A program made the position numbers and the translations under genes. From Lucifuga dentata (taxonomy: Eukaryota; Chordata; Actinopteri; Ophidiiformes; Bythitidae), in NCBI GenBank assembly GCA_014773175.1, contig VXCM01005537.1, positions 5,001-69,000 on the forward strand: 64,000 bases of DNA, given 5' to 3'. Position 1 is the stretch's first letter, and the number at the start of each line of letters is the position of its first letter. Shown one piece after another: positions 24,201 through 54,904 of this stretch. The notes under the pieces are model-generated. The model made no database searches, was not told the origin of the DNA, and saw only the letters and a program-made list of their open reading frames with translations.

Positions 24201-26506
24201 TGACAACATGTTTAAGTCAAAGTAAATGTCCTGACCTGGATGTCTCACACGTTTGCATGACAGAAACGCCGTGTTCGTTTAAAGTTGTGATTCTCGTGTG
24301 AAGTTGTGAAAAACATGGAGGCGTGTGTGTTAGGTTGGTGACGACTTCCTGTTTTGTTATCCAGGCTGATTTCCGCATCGCTGCCACGGGCGTCGTCCTG
24401 GACCTGGACAAGTCTGTGACCATCGTGAAGAAGCTGAAACTGATCGGACATCCGTACAAGATCTTTAAGAACACCTGCTTCATCAAGGTGAGAAACCTTC
24501 AGCTGCTCCTGTCAGACGCCATCAGACCGCAGGAAGTGGTGATGTCATCAGTCATGTGATACTTTATTCTCTCTCTCTCTGCTGGATGCAGGTAAATGAG
24601 TTCAGAAGTATGATGAGTAGAGATGTAGAGTCATCTGTAGTTTTTTGACTTTCCGTGTTTCAGACGCCGCGTCGCTTCCTGACTGCTGCTGCTTTTCACT
24701 CGTATCGTTTTTAATCTTCTGCTGCATGATGACGTAAACATCTGCTGTTTCAGCAATAATTTATCCGTGTTTCTGATCTCATCACTTCAGATTAACTCCG
24801 TGTTGTATGAAGTCGTTGTATGTTTGGCTCATGGCTGCGTGTTGTCCTGTGTTTCAGGGCATGTTCAGCACCGTGCTGGAAGTAGCCAAGTTTGAAGGTG
24901 CGTCTGTGCGCACAGTGTCAGGGGTCAGAGGTCAGATAAAGAAGGCGTTGTCGACGCCGGCTGGAGCATTCAGAGCCACGTTTGAGGACCGGCTGCTGAT
25001 GAGCGGTGAGTTCTCTGCATCCATTTTACAACTCTTAAAGGACCAAACTGGTGATTTTGCATGTTTAAGCCTGTTACTTTACAGACAACCAATTCCAAAA
25101 TATAAAACCATGTTTTAGTTTTCATGTCATTTTTCAAATCCTTCATCTTTCAAAAGTTCAGGTTAAAAATTCAATGTTTCATCTGCTGACACCTTATCAA
25201 TTACTATGTGATAATAATTATAATTGTTATCATAATTATTATTTTATCAATTATTAAGATAATTGATTAAAACCATGTTTAAAAAACAGGACAGAGAAGC
25301 TCCTCAACATCCAGATGTGGGGGTGTGGCCACAAAGGGATTTCTGATGTGGGGGTGTGGCCACATAGGGGTTATGGTCGTTGTAGTTTCACTGTAATTAA
25401 ATGAAGGTAAATGAACATTTTGTTTTTGTTTGTTGTGTGTTTCTGTGTGTGTGTACATGCGTGGCATGCAGACATCGTGTTCCTACGTTCCTGGTATCCC
25501 GTGTGCGTTCCTCAGCTCTATAACCCCGTCACCTCCTTGCTGCTTCCTGTGGGGCAGAAGGAGGCGTNGTTCCTCAGCTCTATAACCCCGTCACCTCCTT
25601 GCTGCTTCCTGTGGGGCAGAAGGAGGCGTGGGGGGGCATGAGGACGCTGGGACAACTCAAATGTGACCTGAACATTCGCAACAAACCGCACACGGATTCT
25701 CTGTACAAGGTAAGACCACATGATCTCATGACCATTTCAACACGTCACTAAACATCAATCATTCATTCGTCCAATAAGAACAAACCTACAACTTCCTGTA
25801 AAGGCTGTTTTTTCTGCTTAAAGGAATATACCGGCGGTTTAAATAACTACTACCCACATATTCATTTTCTAAAACATGAAACAGATTTCAGACGATGGGT
25901 CATCGTTGGATTTGGTGTGAAAAATGATTCTTCATGCAGCTCAAATTTTTTAATTTCATACTTTTTTTCTGCAACCACATTGATTTATTTTACCGAGTTT
26001 CATGTCATGCTGAGGTGAATATTTTTGATGCAGGTTAGATAAAATAAGCAGTTTGAAGAATGACTTTGGGTTCTGATAACTTGATTGATCATTATTTTTG
26101 ACATTTATTAACTCTTACATTAAAATAATAAAACAGTGAATCACCAGTAAAAGTGTTTAGGTTGAGTTCCGGTTTGATGATAAGTGATGAATTTGCTGCA
26201 GCCCGTGGTCCGGACCGAAAGACGCTTCAACCGGCTCCACATCCCCAAAGAGCTGCAGCAGGCGCTGCCCTTCAGGAGCAAACCCAAGCAGCTGCAGTCC
26301 AGAGGCAGGACCCCCCGAGACCTGCAGAGGCCCAGCGTGATCCGAGAGCCCGCCGAGAGGAAGGTAACCACGCTCTTCCTCTGGAAACAGGAAGTGTTCT
26401 TCCTGTGGAAAACAGGAAGTGACATCAGCGTTCGTTAGAAGACTGATTGATGCTTTATAAGTGTTAATGAAAAACTCAGCAGTCATCTGACAGCTGAAAC
26501 ATGAGG

Positions 26507-26561
<55 letters not shown>

Positions 26562-27133
26562 CTGTTCTTAAAGAACAACTCAGCTTTTTACACCCCAGTC
26601 TTATTTTTTTGATCTGTCTGTAAAGATTTTCAGTTGCTAAGTCCATTGAAATTTGGAAAAAATATGAGAATATGAGCTACTGCAGAATGATGTCATGTAA
26701 ACCACTTCTACAGAAGCACAAATACAGGAAGCTTTATTTGTGGTTTAGGTAAGTGTGTTAAACAGGAGATCTTCTGGTTGTCTGACTGCTCATGTTTAGC
26801 ATTTACTGCATTCCCACTAATGAAAGTCCTACAAAAAACCTGTTTAGAACTGACAGGAATGAAGACTTCATCTCTACACATCGCTTTCCTTCTGTCGTCC
26901 TGCAGGTGGCAGCGTTACTTCACGCTCTGAGCACGGTTCACCACAATAAGCTTAAGAAAGCCCAGAAGGCTCAACGCGTGAGAAACAAGCAGTTCCTGCA
27001 GCAGAAGGAGCAGCAGGAGGAGGCCAAGCTGAAGCGTCAGAAGGAGATGCGTAAGAAGCTGTACCGCGTGATGGGACAGACGGACAAGACCAAGCACAGG
27101 TCCAGCCTGAAGGGGGCGCCACAAGACGACTGA
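14324..27133 (+). CDS. bms1: Ribosome biogenesis GTPase BMS1 (22 coding exons)
   Basis: Nucleolar GTPase of the small-subunit processome; in known family members it binds RCL1 and acts in 18S pre-rRNA processing. Coding exons: 14324-14493, 15287-15477, 16179-16258, 16627-16815, 17548-17690, 18056-18177, 18685-18878, 19341-19477, 19558-20009, 20304-20405, 20558-20718, 20806-20887, 21736-21806, 22821-23018, 23182-23370, 23676-23856, 24106-24164, 24365-24487, 24858-25005, 25472-25709, 26202-26363, 26906-27133. Phases agree at every GT/AG junction, giving 1185 codons once a 62-base assembly duplication in exon 20 is removed (human BMS1 is about 1282 aa). The start follows a weak in-frame-free leader and begins [19 protein letters not shown], matching the basic N-terminus of the family. 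P-loop GPPKVGKS is at residues 87-94; THLD serves as the G4-like motif. A long acidic region (exon 9) separates the GTPase half from the conserved C-terminal half, which ends in a basic coiled region. Confidence 0.96.
15287..15477 (+). CDS. bms1: bms1 exon 2, P-loop exon
   Basis: Encodes the start of the G domain, including a run of six valines (residues 81-86) followed by GPPKVGKST. The conserved lysine and serine of the Walker A motif are intact, so nucleotide binding should be kept. The acceptor is tgtgtag and the donor gtaagc; phase is 2 in and 1 out. Confidence 0.95.
15963..16011. repeat. (CA)n(CT)n microsatellite (bms1 intron 2)
   Basis: About 15 CA then about 9 CT dinucleotides. Confidence 0.95.
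16348..16393. repeat. (CA)n microsatellite (bms1 intron 3)
   Basis: About 23 CA dinucleotides. Confidence 0.95.
16853..17528. repeat. bms1: 14-bp minisatellite filling bms1 intron 4
   Basis: Unit ggcgtgctgtaagt or ggcgtgctgtaagc, mostly alternating so that the higher-order period is 28 bases. About 48 units occupy nearly all of the 732-base intron, leaving about 40 bases after the donor and 20 before the exon 5 acceptor. Because 14 is not a multiple of 3, the minus strand reads open with a 14-residue period. Confidence 0.97.
18242..18281. repeat. (GT)n microsatellite (bms1 intron 6)
   Basis: About 20 GT dinucleotides. Confidence 0.95.
18280..18515. repeat. Dispersed repeat with long inverted arms (bms1 intron 6)
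   Basis: Left arm around 18352-18399 (gtgcagcgccacgtgtgaag, gcggttctcaaa) pairs with right arm 18457-18515 (tttgagaactgc, cacttcacacgtgac, tgcacg). A central loop of about 55 bases separates them. The left part is also found at 620-700. Confidence 0.7.
18977..19335. repeat. bms1: Minisatellite up to the bms1 exon 8 acceptor
   Basis: Units such as tctggtctgatctgatttgacc (22 bases or fractions) fill the 3' part of intron 7 and stop 5 bases before the exon 8 acceptor. Confidence 0.95.
19558..20009 (+). CDS. bms1: bms1 exon 9, acidic linker
   Basis: Encodes about 150 residues dominated by Glu, Asp and Ser, matching the low-complexity acidic linker of BMS1. Only short islands are recognisable, such as [12 protein letters not shown], which corresponds to PAFADSDDDLE in human. 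The GAG/GAT triplet richness makes its length prone to change. The exon end (gagcaag/gtactt) is repeated after an N at 20069 because of an unmerged contig overlap. Confidence 0.9.
20003..20134. repeat. Direct duplication across N at 20069 (bms1 intron 9)
   Basis: The segment from the last bases of exon 9 through a short CA run to tttcgttt occurs twice around the N. Assembly artefact; it duplicates the exon 9 donor. Confidence 0.85.
22029..22604 (+). mobile_element. Full-length TTAA-flanked MITE, young copy (bms1 intron 13)
   Basis: TTAAAGGACC at one end and GGTCCTTTAA at the other. Sub-terminal sequences are also inverted for about 80 bases (cattttgc...gaaatgattg pairs). The interior is almost identical over more than 450 bp to the copy at 32343-32922, implying recent movement. 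No coding capacity. Confidence 0.88.
25035..25200 (-). mobile_element. MITE fragment (bms1 intron 19)
   Basis: Begins TTAAAGGACCAAACTGG and carries about 160 bases of one end of the same family, diverged and truncated. Begins 30 bases after the exon 19 donor. Confidence 0.7.
25472..25709 (+). CDS. bms1: bms1 exon 20, contains assembly duplication
   Basis: Bases 25507-25567 and 25569-25629 are the same 61-base sequence separated by a single N. Translated as given, the exon repeats [17 protein letters not shown] and breaks frame. Removing one copy plus the N leaves 176 bases and restores the phase needed by exons 19 and 21. The corrected protein reads [19 protein letters not shown] and continues to DSLYK, matching the family. 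I treat this as an assembly artefact, not a mutation. Confidence 0.92.
26507..26557. repeat. (GT)n microsatellite (bms1 intron 21)
   Basis: About 25 GT dinucleotides. Confidence 0.95.
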
Positions 27134-27300
27134 TTTATTAGCCGAACCTCTGTAGACTCTGGATGACAGAGACGTTTGATCCCGTCATGGACTTTCAGCA
27201 AATGTTTTTTTGCTCATTTGATTGTATGTTTGTAGATGTATTTGTATTGAAATCATCTGTAAATAAATGCCGCCTTTTGGAACATGTTTTAATAAATAAA
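27134..27300 (+). terminator. bms1: bms1 3' UTR with poly(A) signals
   Basis: Short 3' UTR after the TGA at 27131-27133. Canonical AATAAA hexamers occur at 27262-27267 and again within aataaataaa at 27291-27300. Either would give a 3' UTR of roughly 150-190 bases. Confidence 0.7.
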
Positions 27301-27776
27301 GACAAAAGCTCAGGATTTTCACTCGCTGTGACTGATTCTGCTGCTGTCTTTCTGACTCATTCTCATCTGTAATCCCTTTACAGAGACACTGTACGCTAAC
27401 ATACCTTAAAACTTTGATTATACTCAGATTAAAACAATAAATAGATTTTTAAAAACACGTAAACACCATTTATATTGAAATCAGCATAAATCTGAGTAAC
27501 AGACTGAGATGATGAGAATGTAAATCAGTTTATTCAGGCTTGTGAAGTGAAACGTGTTTCCTGCTGGACTCCTGACTCAGATTACACCTCATGTCTGTTT
27601 GGTGAACTGTGGAATCCTATTTATTCCCTCCATGTAAACGTCTTATCACCTTGATCGAAGTTCAGACTAATAATGGACGTGAAGCTGCATGTTGCTCTTT
27701 CCTCCTGCTCTGCACTTTGACTGAATTTTGAACCTTGATCAAAGTAAACCAAATACAACATTGATTTCACCATACA

Positions 27777-27827
<51 letters not shown>

Positions 27828-28319
27828 NNNNNNNNNNNNNNNNNNNNAAAAAAAAAAAAAAAAAAAAAATCTTTTGGCTTTCACGGCATCATTGCTAAGC
27901 ACAAAGATTTTAACCATTCATCTAAAGCGTCAGCAGTTTTGTTATCAGCCTAAACTAGTTTTTGAACTGATTTAGAATGGAGAAACTGACTTCCTGTTTG
28001 AAATGTCTCATTTTAAGAACTCCCATCATATCTACACCCTAAAGTTAAGGAAAATTACCCTAAAATTATTTTTGTTCGCACAAAAATATTTTTTTGCTCA
28101 AAATTTGTAAGTTGTAAGCTCGCTCATAATTTTGGCACATATCTAACTCCATATTTAGTCTCAGTAAAATTACAGGTTAAAGTCGTAGAGTCAAACTACT
28201 GGAGTTTTTTTAAAATGTCCCTCAGCTCAAAATAAAAACAAACAAAAAAAAAAAAGAAAAGAAAGATGAGAAGATCTCTGCTGTTACAGTTTTTAATGTT
28301 TCTAAATATTTTATTTAAG
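27301..28319. other. bms1-mtr intergenic spacer
   Basis: Contains a CT run (about 27780-27827), a 20-base assembly gap of N (27828-27847) and an A run (27848-27869), followed by AT-rich DNA. No gene seen. Confidence 0.6.
27780..27869. repeat. (CT)n, 20-N gap and poly(A)
   Basis: CT run, then N at 27828-27847, then 22 A. The only multi-base gap in the window. Confidence 0.95.
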
Positions 28320-28667
28320 AGCGCCGCAGCAGACGCATCTTGCTGGCAACATCTGGATTTCCGGTAAGCAGGTATGGCCTTCAGATTAAAAACGGAAATA
28401 CGAAATTGTATTTAACAACATAATTTGGTCTCTAATCGTCTCACGCTGTTATGTAAGCGTCTATAAATGAACTCACAACGTCATTTCTGAAAGTTTTGTC
28501 CAGTTCTGAGCGATGTTTTGATCTCAGTTTGGATGCTTTTCCTGTGAAGGGTTGGAGATGGAAGTCCGTCATTGTTTGTGGCGGAAGAAACACCTGCGGC
28601 TCATGGTTCCGGTCCTCTACCTCATCATCAGGGCGAAGCGCGGGTCCTCAGGCTGTTTCTTGTCAAC
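28320..28667 (+). promoter_or_regulatory. mtr: mtr promoter region and 5' UTR
   Basis: Lies between bms1 and the mtr start codon and has no TATA box. It contains ETS-like elements (ttccgg near 28359-28364, gcggaag near 28581-28587) and raised GC around 28560-28660. The intergenic distance from the bms1 stop is only about 1.5 kb, so regulatory elements of mtr must overlap bms1 3' flanking DNA. The transcription start is not determinable here. Confidence 0.5.
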
Positions 28668-48720
<20,053 letters not shown>

Positions 48721-49215
48721 CGACTCCAACGCCACACAGGAAACCACGTTTACACGCACACACATGAAACAATCCACTTTATGAAACTTCAGGAGAAATG
48801 GCCTGAGTCACTCAGGTCCAACACGCGTACCAGCTACTTCCTGTTACACATACACACACTAAACACACAAAACATACACATACTACTTCCTGTTACACAC
48901 AGTGTACACACACATACTACTTCCTGTTATACACACACACTAAACACATCATCAGAACAGATGTAATAGAATCATCATGAGAGTTTGCTTTTTGAAATAA
49001 TCATTATGTTTCAGGAAGTGATTGATTCCGTTCTGCAGTCTGAAGCTAACCAGCAGGGGGCGTGTCCTCTATGAGCCGATCAGCTGGTTGGTTGTTCATT
49101 ATTTTTTATTGATTCTGAAGGTTTTGTGAAACATCAGTGACTAAGATTATAGTAAATATAAATAAGCTGAGAAATGGGAACGGAATTATGAATAATAATA
49201 TAAGAAATAAAATCA
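48721..49215 (+). terminator. mtr: mtr 3' UTR with candidate poly(A) signal
   Basis: Follows the TGA at 48718-48720. It includes CA-rich sequence with three repeats of a tactacttcctgttacac-like phrase (about 48830-48930). An AATAAA hexamer lies at 49206-49211, and a second candidate lies further on in an AT-rich stretch. The true end of the transcript cannot be fixed from sequence alone. Confidence 0.5.
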
Positions 49216-49612
49216 GCTTGGGGTTTGTGTTAAAGCTCTGAGCTGATTGGTTAAAAATAAATAATTTTCAGAAAGAAAATGTTTTGTCTGCTGTTCTTCC
49301 TGGGAAAAGCATCAGTGTGTACGTGGATAATTATGACAATTTATATTTTTTATTGATAATATTTATGAGCATAATCTTTTAATGTCATACTATGTCATGA
49401 TAGACAAAGTAACTTAACATAAATTATAATAACTCATTGACCATAACTCATGCTAAATGCTAAATAATCTTTATAGTTATTACATACTGTCATAATTACA
49501 GTAACTAAGTCAGATTTATTAACAATAATGTATTCAGTTATACTTTGGACTTTATAAATTATGAGATTCTAACGTATTAACTTTTTAAATAATTATCATA
49601 TTATACCTTATT

Positions 49613-49664
49613 TTAAAGGACCATACGGGCCATTTTGTATGTTTGAGCCTAATATATTCAATGC
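49613..49664 (+). mobile_element. MITE end fragment (mtr-ryr2 spacer)
   Basis: Begins TTAAAGGACCATACGGGCC and runs to aatatattcaat, then ends abruptly. Confidence 0.65.
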
Positions 49665-50370
49665 TGCTGTTGATGAAACTACCTGCATTATCAACTGTCA
49701 ATCTGCGCTGTCCCATTGTCATGGAGATGATGGGTGAATGTGATTGGACCAAACCAAAGCAGAGTAGACATTCGGTTTCACTTTCTCCACTGTGGAGAAT
49801 TTTGACTCGTTCTGTCGCAGCGACGTCTCACAGATAATACAGATAATACATATGAAAAGTATAATCTCAGAGTCTGGAGGCAGTTGTGGTTCGGTCTGGG
49901 TCCGGGTTGGAGTCTGGACTTTGAGGATGACTTTTTTAAACAGTAATAAGTGCTGCAGGTGTCTCATCTGATCTCTGCTGACAGGAAACACACAATTATT
50001 AACATATTTTCATCATTTTCCATGTGTGTATTTAATCAGATTGCATTCTGATTGGCTGTCACTACAACCTTTAAGGGAAAAATGCATCCACCATGGTTAG
50101 GTTAAAAAAAAAAAATGTAGGTGACCTCATTATACTTTGCAGAGAAATCTATATACATTTTTTCTTTTTTGCATAGAACTTGTTTTTTTTTTACTTTGAA
50201 TTACCATCCCACCATCATACTACAACAACCATTTTACCATGTTGGCCTGCATGTGTAAATTGCTCTTTTACTTATTAATTTAATTACATACAGTAATAAG
50301 CAAAAATACATATAACTTGTTGCTATAAACCTTAAGCATGCATAACATGAGCCTAATGAGAGTGTATGAA

Positions 50371-50715
50371 TAAACGCAGGTCTTCTTTTGGGACTATATT
50401 CCCCGGTGGAGGCATACATTCACTCCACGCTTTTTATTGAGCTTAAACACTAAAATTACATAACTTCTAAAAAAACCTGAATACACGTCTTGTTGGTGAT
50501 GATGGATTACCTATCCCAAGAACGTTTACAGTATCAACAAGTTGATTTTAATAGCAGAATGAACTGAAACCAATGGAGGTCTGGAAGGTAGGAAAAACAT
50601 TTTTAATTCACCTTTCCAGTAGTATGCTTTGGGAAATGACTGTCAGTAATGTTACATGTATGAAAACTGAATATATTAGGCTCAAACATGAAAAACGAGA
50701 GGTATGATGCTTTAA
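50371..50715 (-). mobile_element. MITE, left half, upstream of ryr2
   Basis: Reverse complement of the left 345 bp of the family, ending ...gatgctttaa. Lies within 300 bp of the ryr2 start codon, so it may overlap or abut the promoter. Confidence 0.8.
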
Positions 50716-50779
50716 CTCTGACTTACACGTTTCTCACAACTCTAAACACACACACACACACACACACACGAAGTTGTAT

Positions 50780-51007
50780 CAGCTAAAAGGCTAGCATGGC
50801 CTTCATACCAGACTGACCTGAAGAGGGCGAAAATCCACTCAAACTGCAAACACTCACACCTGCTTCGCTCCTGGTGGGTGAGCGGGCGCCGACCAATGAG
50901 AACGAGCTGACGGCGCGTGGGCTCTCTCTCTCTCTCTCTCTCTCTCTCAGACGCACTCTGAGCTCCGTGTTTCCCGCAGACTGAAGCGTCTCTGCTGAAG
51001 CTTCATC
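50780..51007 (+). promoter_or_regulatory. ryr2: ryr2 5' UTR and proximal promoter
   Basis: GC-rich sequence upstream of the ATG, with a CT run (50922-50949) in the leader. No TATA box is seen. The start codon context (cttcatcATGG) has a G at +4. A second CT run (51127-51158) lies just inside intron 1. Confidence 0.45.
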
Positions 51008-51055
51008 ATGGCTGAAGGAGGAGAAGCGGAGGATGAAATCCAGTTCCTGCGGACC
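51008..51055 (+). CDS. ryr2: Ryanodine receptor, first coding exon (ryr2 type)
   Basis: Encodes MAEGGEAEDEIQFLRT and then splices at gtatgt. The 16-codon first exon matches RYR2 (human MADGGEGEDEIQFLRT) in length. RYR3 has one more glycine and RYR1 differs more. Adjacency to mtr mirrors human 1q43. The product is the sarcoplasmic/endoplasmic reticulum calcium-release channel, expressed mainly in heart and brain. The next exon (expected to begin DDEVVLQC) is not in the remaining 12.9 kb, so the rest of the window is intron 1. Teleosts may have two ryr2 copies; which one this is cannot be told from 16 residues. Confidence 0.88.
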
Positions 51056-51122
51056 GTATGTCTCCAAATGTCACCATGTTTCTGCCTTTTTCTGCGCCTT
51101 CACGCTGTTTACGCTGTTGCAG

Positions 51123-51164
<42 letters not shown>

Positions 51165-52532
51165 GGCTGGGAGTTTACCGCATTGAGGCTGACACTGCAC
51201 ACTGTGCGGTGTCATGTTGACAGGATGGGAGGATGAGGAGGCGTGATTTGTGTGATGCGGGGTGACATGGTGTGATGTGGGGTGATACTGGTGTGGGTGG
51301 AGGGGTGATGCGGTGGAGCCGCTGCGGTGTTGTTGTGTGTTGGGTGGATGCGGGGCGCAGTGCGGTGCAGCATGAAGCTGCTGCATCTGCTGCACTTCAG
51401 CAAGATCCAAACGCACCTTATCACTCTGCCCGTGTGTGCGTGTGAGCGTGCGCGTTAGAGAATCAGCTTGTTCTGTATGAAAGATGCTGTATCCTGACTG
51501 AGTGGTCACGTGATGTCAGCATCTTGATGCTGTTGGTTTTAGAACATACAGACAAAACAAGCAAAGACTTCAGAGTCTTTTTTCCCTGAAACATCATCCT
51601 GCCAGTTTATTCTTGGTATTTTCTAGAAAAGAGTGTCAGTATTTGTCTTTTGGATGAAGAGCGTTGTAACTTTACCAAATTATTTCCTCAACATTTTAAA
51701 GACTTCAGCTAAAGGTTGATTTAAAGATTCTTTAATGTTCTCATGTCACGTGTTCTCACTGGAAACGCGTGAAACTAAACTTTAACTGTGATTAAATGCC
51801 AGTCAGGCTGAACTGTGTAGGGTTAAATTATTAGTTGTTTTGTTCAGGTTTTATTTATGATTTCAAGGCTAATCTATTTTAAGCCTGCAGCTCTGAGCTT
51901 TAAGCAGGAACAGAAGTGAATATTAGGTCAGAAAAGTGTTCAAGATGCTTCACAATCATTCAGGCCTGTTTGATAAACCTCCATGTTAGATGGACGATAT
52001 CTCCTTAAAACAACATCACCATATATTTCTGTCATAACGATGTTGAAGATGATACAAACCATGTAACACTGAACAATGTTGTCATGGTGATTATTAGAAG
52101 TAAACAATACTACAAACTACCAACGTGAGTAAACATGAATCAGAGTAAAAGTAGAAACAGTAGAGTTTTTCCCTTCAGTAAAAGTAGAAATAACTAAATC
52201 CTGTAATATTTTAGCTTGGAAACTATAACTCAGATTAGCTTTAGCTGTATATAGAATTATAACTTATAAAGTACAATTATATAATTTATAACTGTTTCGT
52301 TATAAAATATAAATAAAATTACTGATGATGTCATCAGATCTGATCTTTGGCAGGCTATGATTTTCCCTCCAGAGCTAAACGTTAAACTTAAATATGCTCT
52401 GAAGTCCAAATCCACCACAAGCCAACAACTCGCCTGAAATTAGCATAGTGGCTAAGCTAACATTGTTAGCAGCTAAGCTAACACTATTCATACATCGCAA
52501 CAAGAAGTCATCACTGACAAAATGTCACCGCT

Positions 52533-52664
52533 AAGCTAATTTCACTCTACCGTTAGCTTGTTCTGTCACAGGAAGTACAGCTAGCTAATGCTCCAGCTNA
52601 AGCTAATTTCACTCTACCGTTAGCTTGTTCTGTCACAGGAAGTACAGCTAGCTAATGCTCCAGC
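52533..52664. repeat. Direct duplication across N at 52599
   Basis: About 66 identical bases (aagctaatttcactctaccg to gctccagct) on both sides. Assembly artefact. Confidence 0.85.
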
Positions 52665-53493
52665 TATGCTTGACTGAATTAGCATCACTTCCTATTTATT
52701 TTGTATCTCAAATCAGCTGATTGGCTCTCCTCCTCATGTGACTTTCTTGGTATTCACCAGGTGTTTCTGCTTCAGGTGGAGAAACTAATTTGTTATGTTT
52801 CCACCTTTAGCTGTTAGCCTGTTAGCTTGTAGCTGTTAGCCAGTTAGCTTGTAACTTGTAGCTTGCAGCTGAAGCATTTCAAACAGCAGAGGAAGCTCCT
52901 TTTTAGGAAATAATTCATCAGACGATGACCCAACACTTTCAGACATGATTGTTTAGTTTCTTCTTGTTGCTCATGTTATGGAAATGCATCAATACGTTAT
53001 CATGCTGTAATATCATCAATATGACAGTTTTTATCATATAAAAAAATATTATCATGCATTATATAATAACATGGCACAGCCCTGACTCATACTGAGGAAG
53101 TCGACGTGTTTCCCAGTCCTACCAGACACATCCAGCTGGGAGGAAACAGCAGAACAGAATGCTTGAGAATGTCCCAGAGGACCTGGAGGACACAGCAGGG
53201 TAAAGGTCAGGCCGATCCGTGTAGCTCGTTGATACCATGACCTGGATAAGTGGTGGAAAGTGTGTTACACGTGTGCTTCTTTTGTGATTTTCATGTAAGG
53301 TTGTTTGGAGAAAGGATGAGACTGATGGAGGGTGATGGGTAGGAGGAGTGTTGGATGGGTCCAGGTAAGGACAGGTAAGGACCTGCAGCGGACTTCCTGG
53401 ATCCTCATCATAACTTCCTGCTCAGTGTTCTGACAGCTCCCAACACGCCAACAGTCACTGTTTAAGGTCATTCTACATCATTTAAACCATGAC

Positions 53494-54246
53494 GTAGGAT
53501 GTTTGATGTAGGATGTTTGTAGGATGGTTGTAGGAATGGTTGTAGGATGGTTGTAGGATGTTTGTAGGATGGTTGTAGGAATGGTTGTAGGATGGTTGTA
53601 GGATGGTTGTAGGAATGGTTGTAGGATGGTTGTAGGATGTTTGATGTAGGATGTTTGTAGGATGGTTGTAGGAATGGTTGTAGGATGGTTGTAGGATGGT
53701 TGTAGGAATGGTTGTAGGATGTTTGATGTAGGATGTTTGTAGGATGGTTGTAGGAATGGTTGTAGGATGTTTGTAGGATGTTTGATGTAGGATGTTTGTA
53801 GGATGTTTGATGTAGGATGTTTGTAGGATGGTTGTAGGCTGTTTGATGTAGGATGGTTGTAGGATGTTTGTAGGATGTTTGTAGGAATGGTTGTAGGATG
53901 GTTGTAAGATGTTTGTAGGATGGTTGTAAGATGGTTGTAGGCTGTTTGATGTAGGATGTTTGTAGGATGGTTGTAGGATGGTTGTAAGTTGTTTGATGTA
54001 GGATGTTTGTAGGATGGTTGTAGGAATGGTTGTAGGATGGTTGTAGGATGGTTGTAAGATGTTTGTAGGATGTTTCTAGGATGTTTGTAGGATGATTGTA
54101 GGAATGGTTGTAGGATGGTTGTAAGATGGTTGTAGCATGTTTGTAGGATGGTTGTAGGATGGTTGTAGGAATGGTTGTAGGATGGTTGTAGGATGGTTGT
54201 AAGATCTTTGTAGGATGGTTGTAGGATGGTTGTAGGATGGTTGCTC
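53494..54246. repeat. Minisatellite, ggatggttgta unit (ryr2 intron 1)
   Basis: About 750 bases of ggatggttgta, ggatgtttgta, ggaatggttgta units. The minus strand reads open in two frames as Asn/His/Pro/Thr repeats. Confidence 0.97.
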
Positions 54247-54765
54247 TGCTGCTCCATCTGATCTGCAAACATTAATCGCTTCATTTTTACTGCAGGATTT
54301 AAGGGAAAAGCTTGTTTAAGGAATTATTACTAAAAGGAATGTGAGTAAATCCTTTGTATTTTGTTAGTTTCACAGGAAAATACTTCTCCTCACTATAAAA
54401 ATATATATTTATATAAGAAAAAGAGTCTATAAGGAATCCTATAAGGATAGAAACTGTTTTAACGATGAGCGCATAGACAAAGAAACGCGTAGAAAAGTTA
54501 GTCTTAGAACCTGCAGCATCAAAAAATTAGATTAAAGTTTTCTGTTTAAAAAGTAGTGATGAATTTAATCTAAAAGTTATATTCGTTTGAAAAACACTAT
54601 TGAGATCAACTGATAGACATGAATACTGGAAGGACCAAATATAATATGCAAAAATATTTAAAATACTAATTTTTAAGATTTTGTCAAAAGATTCAATAAA
54701 CATTAAAAAAACCAAACAGAATTATCTGGTGATGAATGATTTCTAAGATGATGGATGTGCAGAGA

Positions 54766-54820
54766 GAAGCGGCGGCGTGCTGCAGCACCTCGCCAGGATC
54801 AGAGCGCAGCACGCCGCTTC
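54766..54820. other. GC-rich hairpin in ryr2 intron 1
   Basis: Left arm gaagcggcggcgtgctgc (54766-54783) pairs with right arm gcagcacgccgcttc (54806-54820), with a three-base bulge and a 22-base loop. The surrounding sequence is repeat-free and followed by homeodomain-like cores (taatacctcattagc). Confidence 0.6.
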
Positions 54821-54904
54821 GTTTAATACCTCATTAGCTGCAAGCGACGAACATTTCAACATGCAACACAACTTTATCAGATTCCATGTAATGACACAGA
54901 AAAA

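Noticed and set aside
25472..25709. bms1 as a pseudogene because of a frameshift in exon 20
   Set aside because: The shift is fully explained by the duplicated overlap around the N; all other 21 exons are intact and in phase.
25820..26060. Another MITE copy starting ttaaaggaatataccgg
   Set aside because: Only the first few bases resemble the family terminus; the rest does not match.
51008..51055. ryr3 or ryr1 instead of ryr2
   Set aside because: From memory, RYR3's first exon has one more glycine and RYR1 starts MGDAEGEDEVQ; the 16-codon length and the mtr neighbour favour ryr2.
53468..54284. Two overlapping minus-strand ORFs of about 267 codons
   Set aside because: Both are frame readings of the ggatggttgta minisatellite; composition is only Asn, His, Pro, Thr, Ile, Leu, Tyr and Gln in repeats.
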